DNA of 64,000 nt from JAGQVA01 sp041391725 (GCA_041391725.1 JAWKNL010000018.1:1-64000); one strand, 5' to 3'. Numbered from the stretch's first letter, positions 17,791 through 27,493 are shown. The notes: a model not told the origin generated them from the letters alone. Translations and numbers: made by a program.

Positions 17791-19989
17791 TTAGAAATAA
17801 CCAGTATTCTGGGTAAGGTTGGGGTTGGCAGTAATGTCTGATGCCGGAATCGGATATACATCAAAATAGTCGGCTACAGATTTTCCTTCCGGAATGCCGC
17901 CCTTCCACGGCCAGAGATAAGCACTGTTGCTGAATTTGCCAAAACGAACCAGGTCAGTTCTTCTGTGGCATTCCCACACCAGCTCGCGTGCGCGCTCGTC
18001 GAGGATAAAGTCAAGCGTAAGCTCAGTTGCCTGAATATTGCCCGAAGGCCCGGCATAAGCTCTGGCTCTGATTTCGTTGACCCGGTCGAGGGCATCGGAA
18101 GTGCTGCCTCCTGCACCGCCTCTGAGAATGGCTTCCGCATACATCAGATATACATCTGCAAGGCGGAACATCGGGAAGTCGGTGTCCACAAAAGTCGGGT
18201 CAGATCCCGGTGCTCCGGTGGAGGTTACGTTTTTAAACTTGGTGATGGCAAATCCCTGGGTAAACTGCGAAATGTCTTCAATTTCCTTTGACTGTCCATC
18301 CGTGAAAAACATCGCCCGGCGGTCAAAGCTGGTAAGTTCAACCGAGTAAGTATAGTCTGGCTTATCGAGGTACAGCTTAATCGTATAGGTACCTGAATTG
18401 GGAATAGCGATATTACCGCCATCTTTTTCGAGGATACCATCGGGGCCGTTGTCTCCGTAGTTGAGACCCCAGTCATCGTTGGCGCGGAATTTAACTTCTC
18501 CGCCAATCAGATCAATGGTAATTACCATAGCTCCTTCGGTAGCATCATAAGTCATATCCTGGTCAGAATCCCAGCCGTTGGGGGTCGAAGAACCAATCAG
18601 TCCCCAGCTTGTACTTGCAATTGTGTAGGTATTGGAAACCAGATCGACATTGATTTTGTAATACCCGGCATTGGCAACCGTGATATTTGCACCGCCTGCA
18701 TCAAGTGTGCCGTCTGCCCCATTGTCGCCAAAGTCGGCACTCCAGTCAGGATTGGGGGTGAATTTAAATTCGGTATTTGCGTCAAGCCAGATATATCCCT
18801 CATAGGTGTCGTCGCTATTGGGTGAGGTCAGGGTAGCCGCTGTTGCCGGATCCCATCCCTGATAACCACCAGGTACGTAGATTTTGGGATAGTTGGCTGT
18901 ATTACCATCATTGGCTGCATAAAGCACGCTTCCGGTACCTACAGCCGGGAATTTGTCAACGATTGCGCTGGTGGTGCGGATACCGCCCCATCCTCCGTCG
19001 ATACCAAACTCGGAAGGACTCATGCTGCCTCCTACTGCTGCGTGCACCAGGAATGTCATTCCGCCCCATGTTTTACTTCTGGTTCCATCAAAACTGATAG
19101 GGAAAATAACTTCGTCAGACTGGTTGTTGTCAGCGAGGAAAAGATGTCCGTAGTCCGGCTCCAGAGAGTATCCGGCATCCATTACCCTGCGGCAGTAAGT
19201 TACACATTCGGTGTATTTGGCAGTACCGGTATAGACTTCTGCATTGAGGTAGAGTTTGGCCAGAAGGGTCCAGGCGGCAGCCTGGTCTGCGCGACCATAT
19301 TCATTGCCTCGTGGTGCTACCATCTGTGATTCGATGGCCAGCAGTTCGCTTTCAATGAAGTTGTACAATTCGCCTTTCTGGATTTGCTCAGGGAAAAATG
19401 AACCCACAGCATCATCTTCTGTTACAAAAGGCACATTTCTGAAAAGATCAAGCGCATGCCAGTAGCTCAGGGCGCGGAGGAAACGCGCTTCTGTGCGGTA
19501 TTCGGCTACATCGGCACGGGTAGATGCGTCCACATTGCGGCTGTCAAGTTTTTCATCGGTGGTTTCCCGGAGGAATTCATTTACCAGAGAAATCTGATAA
19601 TAAATCCGGTTGTACATCGCAGTGATAAACTCGTTGCTGGCATTCCAGTCCTGCTGATGGAAGTCGTGGATGTTTCCGTCGTTCCATGCAATTACGGCTT
19701 CGTCAGTCGGCAGTTCCTGTGCTTTCCAGTACTGACGGATGTAAGTAGAAAAACCTTCGTCGATTCCACTGATGTCAGGCTGTCCGGATGGGCCTTCCTG
19801 ACCACTGAGTGCATAACCTGCATAGAGCTTGGCAAGCACCTGACGGTAAGCCGCCGGGTTGTCATACACTACAGCCGAAGTAACTTCATCCGGATCGAGT
19901 GGAATGACATTCAGATCGTTGAAGCAGGAAGTCATAAAAACTGACATTCCCAGCATAATAATCGTCAGATATTTAATAGATAGTTTCAT
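17791..19989 (-). CDS. SusD/RagB family lipoprotein with an inserted pair of SusE/F-type binding modules
   Basis: Nutrient-binding lid of a TonB-dependent glycan importer. Signal peptide with lipobox MTSC; TPR-like N-terminal half (LYAGYALSGQ, EARFLRALSYWHALDLF near 168-184); SusD C-terminal region with FPMFRLADVYLMYAEA, ALDRVNEIRARA and LDFILDERARELVWECHRR. SusD proteins are usually ~500-600 residues; this has 732 because residues ~360-554 are a foreign block between VDKF and FDRRAMFFTDGQ, which normally lie close together. The block consists of two modules (YPKIYVPGGYQGWDP and WGLIGSSTPNGWDSDQ with KFRANDDW) clearly homologous to SusE residues 150-344. This would place extra starch-binding sites on the importer lid. 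Confidence 0.9.
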   Translation of the reverse strand: MKLSIKYLTIIMLGMSVFMTSCFNDLNVIPLDPDEVTSAVVYDNPAAYRQVLAKLYAGYALSGQEGPSGQPDISGIDEGFSTYIRQYWKAQELPTDEAVIAWNDGNIHDFHQQDWNASNEFITAMYNRIYYQISLVNEFLRETTDEKLDSRNVDASTRADVAEYRTEARFLRALSYWHALDLFRNVPFVTEDDAVGSFFPEQIQKGELYNFIESELLAIESQMVAPRGNEYGRADQAAAWTLLAKLYLNAEVYTGTAKYTECVTYCRRVMDAGYSLEPDYGHLFLADNNQSDEVIFPISFDGTRSKTWGGMTFLVHAAVGGSMSPSEFGIDGGWGGIRTTSAIVDKFPAVGTGSVLYAANDGNTANYPKIYVPGGYQGWDPATAATLTSPNSDDTYEGYIWLDANTEFKFTPNPDWSADFGDNGADGTLDAGGANITVANAGYYKINVDLVSNTYTIASTSWGLIGSSTPNGWDSDQDMTYDATEGAMVITIDLIGGEVKFRANDDWGLNYGDNGPDGILEKDGGNIAIPNSGTYTIKLYLDKPDYTYSVELTSFDRRAMFFTDGQSKEIEDISQFTQGFAITKFKNVTSTGAPGSDPTFVDTDFPMFRLADVYLMYAEAILRGGAGGSTSDALDRVNEIRARAYAGPSGNIQATELTLDFILDERARELVWECHRRTDLVRFGKFSNSAYLWPWKGGIPEGKSVADYFDVYPIPASDITANPNLTQNTGYF

Positions 19990-20007
19990 GTTTGATTTCC
20001 GTTTGAA

Positions 20008-22941
20008 TTAAAAACCTGCATTCACACCGAGCATAATGGTTCTGGAACGGGGATAGATATTTCCGTCAATCCCGTTGAATACTTCGGGGTCAAGACCCTG
20101 ATACTGCGTAAAAAGCAGCGGATTCTGAACCGTAGCCGAGAGTTTGATATACCCTTTTCCTCCAAAGAGATTGAGGAAATTGTAACCGAGGGTTACGTTG
20201 TCCACCCGGAGGAAAGAAGCGTCCTGAATAAAATGATCGCTGAAATACTGGGGTACGGTAAAGTCAATGGCCGTAATGTCAGCGTGCGCATTGTTCAGGA
20301 TACCGGTGCTGTTGTACAGACGGTTGTAGAAAGCGTAGTCAGATAGAATGTTGTTATAGACATAGTTGCCGACATTCGCGCGTCCTGCAAAGGAGAAATA
20401 AAGGTTTTTGTAATTGAGCAGGGAGGTAAAACCAAAGAATGCGTTGGGCGCGGGGTTTTCATAGCGGTAACGGTCATCAAGGGTGATTACACCGTCGCCG
20501 TTTCTGTCCACGTACAAACCTTCTATGGGTACACCTGCTTCGTCATACACCTGTTCCCATACATAATAGGAGTTGGCCGGATAACCTACGCTGTGAATCT
20601 GGATCGTGTTACCTACACCGCCACCAATACCGCCTGTGAGTACTCCCGGATAATTGGGGTCTTCAGAGGCCGTGAGTCGGGTGATCTCGTTTTTGTTGGC
20701 AGTTACGTTAAAACCAATTTCCCAGGTGAAGTCTTTTTTATCGACCGCAACTGCATTCACAGAAAACTCTACCCCGTTGTTTTTCAAGTCACCTACGTTG
20801 GTAGTGATGAAGTTGGTCAGGTTGGTACCTGCCGGAACCGGGATGAAGTTGAGCAGATCAGTGGTTGTTCTTTGATAATATTCGATCGAACCGTAAATGC
20901 GGTTTTGGAAGAATCCGTAATCCAAAGCTACGTTGTAGGTAGTGGTTTCCTCCCACTTGATATTGGCATCATACCCATTGGGCCGGAGAGTGGTAATAAA
21001 ATCGTTGCCAAACTGATACTGCGCATTGTTGAGGCTGCTCTGGTAACGGGCGAGGTAAGGATAGTAGTCTTCGCCAATATCCTGCTGTCCGGTAATACCA
21101 TAACCGAGGCGGAGTTTCAGCCTTGAAAATTTGGCATCGCTGTTGTCCACCATTTTCCATGCAAAAGCTGCTGCAGGGAACATACCCCAGCGGTTTTCTT
21201 CCGAAAAGCGCGAAGTTCCGTCTCTTCTGAGGGTGAAGGTGAAGAGAAAACGATCCATCAGCGTGTAGTTCACACGGCCAAAAAGCGAAAGGAGGTAATA
21301 TTCTTTCGGGAATGTATTGGCAGGCTGGAGGATTTTGGAACCGTCAGCACTGGTTGAAAAGTTGTAGCTGTCCTTAAAAAAGTGCTGCCACGAATAACCA
21401 CCCATGACGTCGAGGTTGGAGGAACCCAGCTTTTTGGTATAGTTGAGGTAAAACTCCAGCAACTCGTTGTTTTTGTCCTGCCAGTACTCTTGTTTACGTC
21501 CTCCGTCCACAAAAGCAAAAGCTGCATTTGCCGGTACATCTACCGTACCTTCACCTCTTGAATGGTCAAAACCGAGGTTGAGGTTTGCTCTCAGGTCAGG
21601 AAGGAACCAGAATCGGTAATCAATGGTTGCATTGGCGATATATCTGGTCACATTGGAGCGGTCATCGCGCATTTCCAGCAGAGCTACCGGGTTGGCCGGT
21701 GCCAGTGTGTTGGGGTTGCCGTTGGGCTGAAGCCAGGTGAAAAAGCCACCGTAAGCGTTGTTGTCATCCCTTACCGGCTGTGTCGGGTCAAAAGAAACGG
21801 CAGATCCGATCGCACCCTGGTTGGCAAACTGGTCGCGGGAGAACATGGATTTCAGCCCGATATTGATCTGAAGCATGTTGTTGAGGAACTTCGGATTCAG
21901 GTTCAATGCAGCAGTGGTACGGCTGAAATGGTCGGTTTTCAGGATACCTTCTTTATCAGTATAACCCAGCGATACGCGGTAGGGAATGGAGCCGATACCA
22001 CCTGAAAGGTTGACGTTGTGGTCGTGGAATGTTGCCGTCTGGAAGATCTCTGACTGCCAGTCGGTATTGGCAGTGCCCAGAAGTGCACGTGCGGGATGCC
22101 CGTCGGCATAACGGGTGTTGATCAGAGAGCGAAACTCATCCGCAGACAATACATCGATTGAGTTGATGCGGTTGGAGAATGCTACACTTCCGTTGTAGTT
22201 TACCCCGATTTTTTTGCCGAGGCTTCCTTTTTTTGTAGTGATGAGGATAACCCCGTTGGAGGCGCGCGAACCGTAAATGGCAGTTGCTGAGGCGTCTTTC
22301 AATACGGTAAATGTCTCAATATCATTGGGGTTAATGATGTTGAGCGGGTTTCTCGAACCTGAAATTCCGTCGTTGGCCACAGGTACACCGTCAATTACGA
22401 TGAGCGGATCGTTGGTAGCACTAAGTGACGACCCACCGCGGATGCGGATGGTGGAGCCTCCCCCCGGATCGCCCCCGGTAGAAATCTGCACACCGGCAAC
22501 TTTTCCTGCCAGCAACTCCTGCGGCGAGGTAATATTGCCTTTGTTGAAATAATCAGACTTGATCGGAACTACCGATCCGGTTGCATCGTCCTTTTTCACC
22601 GATCCATAACCGATAATGACGACCTCGTCGGTAGTCACTGCCTCAGAAACCAGACTGATGATAAGAATGTCGTCTCCTTCTGCAGAAACTTCCTGCGGTG
22701 TGTAGCCCAGATAAGAAATCCGGATGGTTTGGGCGCCTTCCGGTACGGTCAGGCGAAAACTGCCCTCCTGGTCTGTAAAAGCACCGCTTGTAGTGCCAAC
22801 CACCAGGACGCTCGCCCCTGCCAGCGGTTCGCCGGTCTCAGAGTCCGTAACTTTTCCCGTAAGGCTTTTCTGCCCCAGGGCAAAGGACGGAATCACGACT
22901 AAGGCAAACACGAGTTGAATTACGTGGATTAGTTTAGTCAT
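20008..22941 (-). CDS. SusC/RagA family TonB-linked outer-membrane transporter
   Basis: Outer-membrane barrel that, with SusD, imports oligosaccharides using TonB energy. Signal peptide ending FALGQ; a carboxypeptidase-D-like regulatory domain (GKVTDSETGEPLAGASVLV, residues ~29-105); plug domain with VIIGYGSVKKDDATGSV, the SusC signature IRIRGGSSLSATNDPLIVID and AIYGSRASNGVILITTKKG; then the barrel to the C-terminal aromatic NAGF. 977 residues is normal for the family. It lies 18 bases upstream of susD. Only 92 bases separate it from the upstream amylase on the same strand and no operator-like site is seen there, so the operon probably starts at the amylase gene. Confidence 0.95.
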   Translation of the reverse strand: MTKLIHVIQLVFALVVIPSFALGQKSLTGKVTDSETGEPLAGASVLVVGTTSGAFTDQEGSFRLTVPEGAQTIRISYLGYTPQEVSAEGDDILIISLVSEAVTTDEVVIIGYGSVKKDDATGSVVPIKSDYFNKGNITSPQELLAGKVAGVQISTGGDPGGGSTIRIRGGSSLSATNDPLIVIDGVPVANDGISGSRNPLNIINPNDIETFTVLKDASATAIYGSRASNGVILITTKKGSLGKKIGVNYNGSVAFSNRINSIDVLSADEFRSLINTRYADGHPARALLGTANTDWQSEIFQTATFHDHNVNLSGGIGSIPYRVSLGYTDKEGILKTDHFSRTTAALNLNPKFLNNMLQINIGLKSMFSRDQFANQGAIGSAVSFDPTQPVRDDNNAYGGFFTWLQPNGNPNTLAPANPVALLEMRDDRSNVTRYIANATIDYRFWFLPDLRANLNLGFDHSRGEGTVDVPANAAFAFVDGGRKQEYWQDKNNELLEFYLNYTKKLGSSNLDVMGGYSWQHFFKDSYNFSTSADGSKILQPANTFPKEYYLLSLFGRVNYTLMDRFLFTFTLRRDGTSRFSEENRWGMFPAAAFAWKMVDNSDAKFSRLKLRLGYGITGQQDIGEDYYPYLARYQSSLNNAQYQFGNDFITTLRPNGYDANIKWEETTTYNVALDYGFFQNRIYGSIEYYQRTTTDLLNFIPVPAGTNLTNFITTNVGDLKNNGVEFSVNAVAVDKKDFTWEIGFNVTANKNEITRLTASEDPNYPGVLTGGIGGGVGNTIQIHSVGYPANSYYVWEQVYDEAGVPIEGLYVDRNGDGVITLDDRYRYENPAPNAFFGFTSLLNYKNLYFSFAGRANVGNYVYNNILSDYAFYNRLYNSTGILNNAHADITAIDFTVPQYFSDHFIQDASFLRVDNVTLGYNFLNLFGGKGYIKLSATVQNPLLFTQYQGLDPEVFNGIDGNIYPRSRTIMLGVNAGF

Positions 22942-23033
22942 ACGAAGTAGTAATTTAGTTGATAAGAGAATAGAGCTGAATTACTGTGTTTCACTAAAGA
23001 TCTGAAATGCTTAATGTCATCCTTATAGAGAAG

Positions 23034-24401
23034 TTACCTGCTTACCAGCCGGTAACCCCAGGGTCCGAGGGTGTATGTTTCTCCGGGCGAAAACGTCGCC
23101 GCTTCACCGGAAAATACATCCGTATAGGTTCCGCCATAGTTTTCCCCCTCGCAGGTGAAGGTTTGTTCCTCACCGGAGAGATTGACCATAACCAGTACCT
23201 TGTGATTTTCTTTTTCTGTGTAGAAGGTAAAAACATGATCCGGGGCGCTGTTGCTGACAATGGTCATTTTTCCCCCGTATTCGCCATTCCACATCGCCGG
23301 ATTCTCTTTGTTAAACTTGAGCAGGGTAGTGTAGAATGCGGCATCCGGGTGTTCTTTCCATTCAATATTGTCTTTTTCAAAAAAGTTCAGCCGCCGGTCC
23401 AGGCCGGTTTCCTGACCTGTATATAATAAAGGCATTCCCGGGAGCGAAAAAGCCAGTACGGCGAAGGCTTTGTAGCCGTCTCCCATACGCTCAAACTCGG
23501 TTCCGTTCCATGAGTTTTCATCGTGATTGGTGATAAACTGCATGCGATAGGCGTAGGGGGGGAAAGAGTCATTTTCCCAGGTATCATAATAGGCGGTAAT
23601 GTCGGAGACTTTTTTCTCTCCTTTGGCAATTTCGTTCATCAGCCCGTGCAATTTCCATGCATAGGACATCTCGAATGCGCTGTGCTGTACAGGAATTTCT
23701 GCTTCTGCCAGCATAAAAACTTCCTTTACCTGATTGAGCTGGTTGCGGCAGTCATTCCAGAAATCCGCCGGAATCATATGCGCCACATCACACCGGTAAC
23801 CATCAATATTACATTCAGTAATCCAGTATTTCATGGCATCAATCATTCCCTGGCGCATTTCCATATTGCTGTAATCCAGGTGAATGACATCTGCCCAGTC
23901 TGCTACCGGGGGTTTGAAGTTGCCGTTTTCATCTTTCATGTACCAGTCGGGGTGTTCGACTGTCCAGGCATTGTCCCAGGAAGTGTGGTTGGGCACCCAG
24001 TCGAGAATGAGGTACATTCCCGCTTCGTGAACCTGCTTTACGAGGTTTTTCAGATCCTCTGTTGTCCCAAATTCAGGATCAACTTTATAATAATCTTTTA
24101 CCGAATAATTGCTGCCCAGCGTTCCTTTGCGGTTGACTTCTCCAATCTCATACAAAGGCATAAGCCAGAGAATATCTACGCCCAGCGCTTTGAGCCGTGG
24201 ACTGTGAGAAGCAAATTCATTAATGGAACCGGAGGGTGAGTATTGCCGGAGATTAACTTCATAGATGGTCGCGTTGCGTGACCATTCGGGGAAAGTGGCA
24301 TACACCCGTGTGTCCTTTTCAGGAGGCGTGGTTACCGGGGCATTTTTGCAGGAAAATAACCCCACCACAAGGAGGCACAGAAAATAACTGATTCGTTTCA
24401 T
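23034..24401 (-). CDS. GH13 alpha-amylase lipoprotein
   Basis: Amylase of 455 residues, probably anchored to a membrane: the signal ends in the lipobox GLFSC. Barrel motifs are DWVPNHTSWD (region I), Asp205 nucleophile in DGYRCDVAH, the acid/base Glu in MLAEAEIPV and TNHDENSW. By position it corresponds to the SusG-like surface amylase of the locus, although SusG is longer (~690) with an extra CBM. It is the promoter-proximal gene of the minus-strand operon and diverges from the MFS gene; the 207-base gap holds two operator-like palindromes. Confidence 0.9.
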   Translation of the reverse strand: MKRISYFLCLLVVGLFSCKNAPVTTPPEKDTRVYATFPEWSRNATIYEVNLRQYSPSGSINEFASHSPRLKALGVDILWLMPLYEIGEVNRKGTLGSNYSVKDYYKVDPEFGTTEDLKNLVKQVHEAGMYLILDWVPNHTSWDNAWTVEHPDWYMKDENGNFKPPVADWADVIHLDYSNMEMRQGMIDAMKYWITECNIDGYRCDVAHMIPADFWNDCRNQLNQVKEVFMLAEAEIPVQHSAFEMSYAWKLHGLMNEIAKGEKKVSDITAYYDTWENDSFPPYAYRMQFITNHDENSWNGTEFERMGDGYKAFAVLAFSLPGMPLLYTGQETGLDRRLNFFEKDNIEWKEHPDAAFYTTLLKFNKENPAMWNGEYGGKMTIVSNSAPDHVFTFYTEKENHKVLVMVNLSGEEQTFTCEGENYGGTYTDVFSGEAATFSPGETYTLGPWGYRLVSR

Positions 24402-24466
24402 GCGAGCGTGTTAGTAGTATCCCGTTAAAATTATTTCCGAAAATTAATCCCTCTTTCCAACACCAT

Positions 24467-24489
24467 CGAACCAGCGGATAAATTGGAAC
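24467..24489. promoter_or_regulatory. Operator-like palindrome, copy 1, amylase/MFS divergent promoter region
   Basis: Core CCAGCGGATAAATTGG. It matches the site at 24508-24530 at 17 of 23 positions and lies 41 bases from it, about four helical turns, so one dimer pair or tetramer could bind both on the same face. It is 66 bases upstream of the minus-strand amylase start. Confidence 0.5.
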
Positions 24490-24507
24490 TAAATTTATCA
24501 CCGAAAA

Positions 24508-24530
24508 CGTGCCATTGGATCAATTGGTAC
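24508..24530. promoter_or_regulatory. Operator-like palindrome, copy 2, amylase/MFS divergent promoter region
   Basis: Core CCATTGGATCAATTGG, with 12 of 16 positions symmetric about GATC. It shares 19 of 23 positions with the site upstream of the secreted amylase (13686-13708, opposite orientation). It lies 79 bases before the MFS start. Confidence 0.6.
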
Positions 24531-24608
24531 GCTGAACCGTTTCCCCAAAACAAGGATTATGCTTATGTTCACATGAATTTTATAAAAGAACATACTACTA
24601 CCTGATCA

Positions 24609-25943
24609 ATGGAAAAACCTCGTCTATCTTTCTGGCAAATCTGGAACATGAGTTTCGGCTTCATGGGAATTCAGATCGGTTTTGGTCTTCAGAATGCCAA
24701 TGCCAGCCGTATCCTTCAGTCTTTTGGGGCAGATGTCGAACACTTGTCGTGGTTCTGGCTCGTTGCACCTGTTACCGGTATGGTCGTACAGCCCATTATC
24801 GGTCATTACAGCGACCATACCTGGAACCGCCTGGGCCGTAGAAAACCATATTTCCTCACCGGAGCAGTCCTTGCATCCCTGGCGCTCGTGTTGCTTCCCA
24901 ACAGCGGGGCGCTTACAGCCTTTATCCCGGCGCTGTATGTGGGCGCAGGTATGCTTATGATGATGGATGCCTCTATCAATGTCGCGATGGAACCTTTCCG
25001 CGCCCTTGTTGCAGACATGCTTCCTTCTGACCAGCGTACACTGGGCTTTTCTGTTCAGACCTGCCTCATCGGCTTAGGTGCAGTAATCGGTTCCTGGCTG
25101 CCCAATATTCTGGGGGACTGGCTGCATCTTGGGCAAAACCGCGACAGCTTTGGCAACTATGGTTATCTTTTCCTTGCCTTTTATGTAGGCGCGGCATTTT
25201 TCCTCACTACCATACTCTGGACGATTTTTACCACAAAGGAATACCCCCCGGAAGAATACAAAAAGTATCACCCGGTAGAAAATAAGGAAGAAGAACGCCC
25301 CCGCCTGGGTGATATTTTCAAAGACTTCAAAAATATGCCCAAAACCATGCGGCAACTGGGGCTGGTACAGTTTTTTTCCTGGTTTGCCCTGTTTTCGATG
25401 TGGGTATTTATGACCTCAGCTCTCGCTACACATGTATATGGACTTGAACCCAACGACACCCAATCCGAAAAATTTCAGGAAGCAGGCCAGAATGTAGGGT
25501 ATCTTTTCGGGATATATAACCTTGTTTCCACTTTTGTCGCATTACTCCTCCCTGCCATTGCCCTGAGACTGGGACGCACCCGCACCCACGCACTTGGCCT
25601 GACCGCCGGAGGACTTGGACTCATTTCCATATTTTTCTTTAAAGACCCGGATATGATGGTAATCAGTATGATCGGGATCGGCATTGCCTGGGCAAGTATC
25701 CTGGCTATGCCGTACGCGATTCTTGCAGGCTCCATACCCGGCGGTAAAATGGGAATCTATATGGGGATATTCAACTTCTTTATTACCGGCCCGCAGATTC
25801 TCAACGGCATCATCGGTGGTCCGATAGTGAAACATGTGTATAACAGCCGCCCGATTTTTGCGATTGTGATTGCAGGTGTGTTTTTACTAATGGGAGCTGT
25901 TGCTGTCCTTGCGGTTGATGATACGGATGAAAAGAGTGCTTAA
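24609..25943 (+). CDS. MFS transporter, SLC45/maltose-sucrose type
   Basis: Inner-membrane importer of 444 residues with about 12 hydrophobic segments. The N-terminal IGFGLQNANASRILQSFGA, PVTGMVVQPIIGHYSDHTW and NRLGRRKPYF match the SLC45/GPH-like maltose and sucrose transporters common in Bacteroidota starch loci. RLGRRKP corresponds to the conserved loop 2-3 motif. It probably carries maltose or maltodextrin across the inner membrane after SusC import and periplasmic cleavage, feeding GH31. It diverges from the minus-strand amylase-susC-D-E operon and shares its operator region. Confidence 0.87.
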   Translation: MEKPRLSFWQIWNMSFGFMGIQIGFGLQNANASRILQSFGADVEHLSWFWLVAPVTGMVVQPIIGHYSDHTWNRLGRRKPYFLTGAVLASLALVLLPNSGALTAFIPALYVGAGMLMMMDASINVAMEPFRALVADMLPSDQRTLGFSVQTCLIGLGAVIGSWLPNILGDWLHLGQNRDSFGNYGYLFLAFYVGAAFFLTTILWTIFTTKEYPPEEYKKYHPVENKEEERPRLGDIFKDFKNMPKTMRQLGLVQFFSWFALFSMWVFMTSALATHVYGLEPNDTQSEKFQEAGQNVGYLFGIYNLVSTFVALLLPAIALRLGRTRTHALGLTAGGLGLISIFFFKDPDMMVISMIGIGIAWASILAMPYAILAGSIPGGKMGIYMGIFNFFITGPQILNGIIGGPIVKHVYNSRPIFAIVIAGVFLLMGAVAVLAVDDTDEKSA

Positions 25944-26084
25944 TGTGAATTTTCCATTCACAGGCAACCCTTTTCATTTTTTAGGTTGTGGAAAAACCAT
26001 TAATTTTAACATCAACAATTCTGTCGGAATTTTATCTGACAGAGATGGTAAAATTTGAGCAGGATTACTTAAAAACAAGAGACT

Positions 26085-26792
26085 ATGTACTGGAATTACC
26101 CTCATTTACACCGGAAAACCATAGGTTCAACTCCGGGCCGTTTGCTTACACTTTCCCGCAACGCAACTTTCCTGATCCTGGCCCTGGCTTTCATGCTCGG
26201 TGGGCCTGTCGGCTGTAAATCGAAGAAGAAAATCACGGAAACTGACAATCAGGAATCGACCACAGCCGCAGCCAATGCCCAGTTGGCCAAAGCCAAAGCG
26301 GCCCTTCAGGCTATCCTCGATGCCAGATACACCAGCCTGGCACAGGTGGAGGCCGATGAAAAGGTTCTGGCTGATATTAAAGCTATGGGAATTACTGATC
26401 CTGCCATCGTTGCCATGATCCGTCAGGCAGAGGACAAACTCGCCGCAGAAAAAGCCCGGCTGCTGGCACTTGAAAAAGAGAAAAAGGACAAGGAAGCGGC
26501 TTCTGCTTTTAATGCGCAACTTAATGGATATTTCAACGATATCGCCAGTGCCGGCAGTGTGAATATCGCTAATATGAAAATTGATCAGGCGCTTGAGATG
26601 TTTAGCTCCAAAGAAGTCCCTGTGCTGATCATCATTATGCAGGAAAACGGGCAAAATGACTATGACCGGCCCACTACAATCAGCAAATACCTCGATTACC
26701 TCAAAGACCAGAAAAAGAACCCCAATGATGTGGAAAATGTCGTATTTGATGGTAGCGGGAAAATCAAAGAACTTCACCTCATCAAAAAATAA
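26085..26792 (+). CDS. Putative lipoprotein of unknown function with a charged helical segment
   Basis: I do not recognise a family. The signal region FLILALAFMLGGPVGC ends in a lipobox Cys near residue 44, giving an unusually long leader from the ATG at 26085; a TTG at 26142 would give a normal-length signal peptide and may be the true start. Residues ~60-150 are rich in Ala, Lys, Glu and Gln (AQLAKAKAALQAILDARY, KLAAEKARLLALEKEKK), so probably helical or coiled coil. The C-terminal part (FDGSGKIKELHLIKK) looks like a small folded domain. The three genes after it also encode exported proteins, but with larger gaps. Confidence 0.65.
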   Translation: MYWNYPHLHRKTIGSTPGRLLTLSRNATFLILALAFMLGGPVGCKSKKKITETDNQESTTAAANAQLAKAKAALQAILDARYTSLAQVEADEKVLADIKAMGITDPAIVAMIRQAEDKLAAEKARLLALEKEKKDKEAASAFNAQLNGYFNDIASAGSVNIANMKIDQALEMFSSKEVPVLIIIMQENGQNDYDRPTTISKYLDYLKDQKKNPNDVENVVFDGSGKIKELHLIKK

Positions 26793-26847
26793 TAACATTC
26801 CACCTGCAGAATGATTCTATCTCCAAACATGATTAAGATTAATCCTC

Positions 26848-27429
26848 ATGATAAGAAGCTATAAATACCTGCTTTTGGCGCTCTTCGGAATCGCTCTTTC
26901 CCTTCCGGCTTTCGCACAGGATGATGTCATCAGCCCCGAAAGAAAACGCGCCATAGACTCCCTTGCTATCGAAAAAGTGCGCGACCTGAGTCGTTATATC
27001 TCCATCATCGGAAATAAAGAAACTCCCTTCTCCGAAGGTAACCGCGTCATCGACCGTGCAGTCGAACTTTTTGCCGAAGGTAGCGAAATTGGCGTTTCAT
27101 CCCTCTACCGCGATGAAATACAGACTTTTGAAGTCAGAAGATATTTTGAGCGACTAATGGCCCTCAATTATGACCATGTCACGGTCAACTGGTACAATAT
27201 TCAGTATATCAGCGACCTTGAACTACAGCCTGACGGAACTTATGTAGGCGTAATTACCATTTATCAGCGGTTTGAAGGAACCACTGATGACGGGCTCACT
27301 TATAAAGACATTACCAAAAAGGATATTACGGTTTATGTCAAACGAAAATCCACTCAAATCAGCGGACGCCTGATTGAATTCTGGGATGTGCTGCTGGGAG
27401 ATATTCGCGTGACCGAAACCCTGCCGTAA
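26848..27429 (+). CDS. Exported protein of unknown function
   Basis: 193 residues with a clear Sec signal peptide ending PAFAQ. The mature protein has a helical N-terminal part and a C-terminal strand-rich part (DHVTVNWYNIQYISDLELQ, GTYVGVITIYQRFEG) that may be an NTF2- or lipocalin-like sheet, but I cannot name a family. A hairpin with a short T-run follows at 27463-27493, so this gene probably ends a transcription unit. The protein after next (27557) has a comparable small-domain layout. Confidence 0.65.
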   Translation: MIRSYKYLLLALFGIALSLPAFAQDDVISPERKRAIDSLAIEKVRDLSRYISIIGNKETPFSEGNRVIDRAVELFAEGSEIGVSSLYRDEIQTFEVRRYFERLMALNYDHVTVNWYNIQYISDLELQPDGTYVGVITIYQRFEGTTDDGLTYKDITKKDITVYVKRKSTQISGRLIEFWDVLLGDIRVTETLP

Positions 27430-27462
27430 TTCTTTTCGGTATCCCGATATAATCTTGCCAAT

Positions 27463-27493
27463 GGGGAGCAGGAAATCTTCCTGTTCCCCTTTT
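27463..27493 (+). terminator. Rho-independent terminator
   Basis: Twelve-base arms, 27463-27474 (GGGGAGCAGGAA) and 27478-27489, with one G-U pair and a very short loop, then four Ts. It lies 34 bases past the preceding stop. Confidence 0.65.

Noticed and set aside
25988..26218. Alternative 76-codon frame before the 26085 lipoprotein
   Set aside because: Runs in another frame through the lipoprotein signal and has no recognisable feature.
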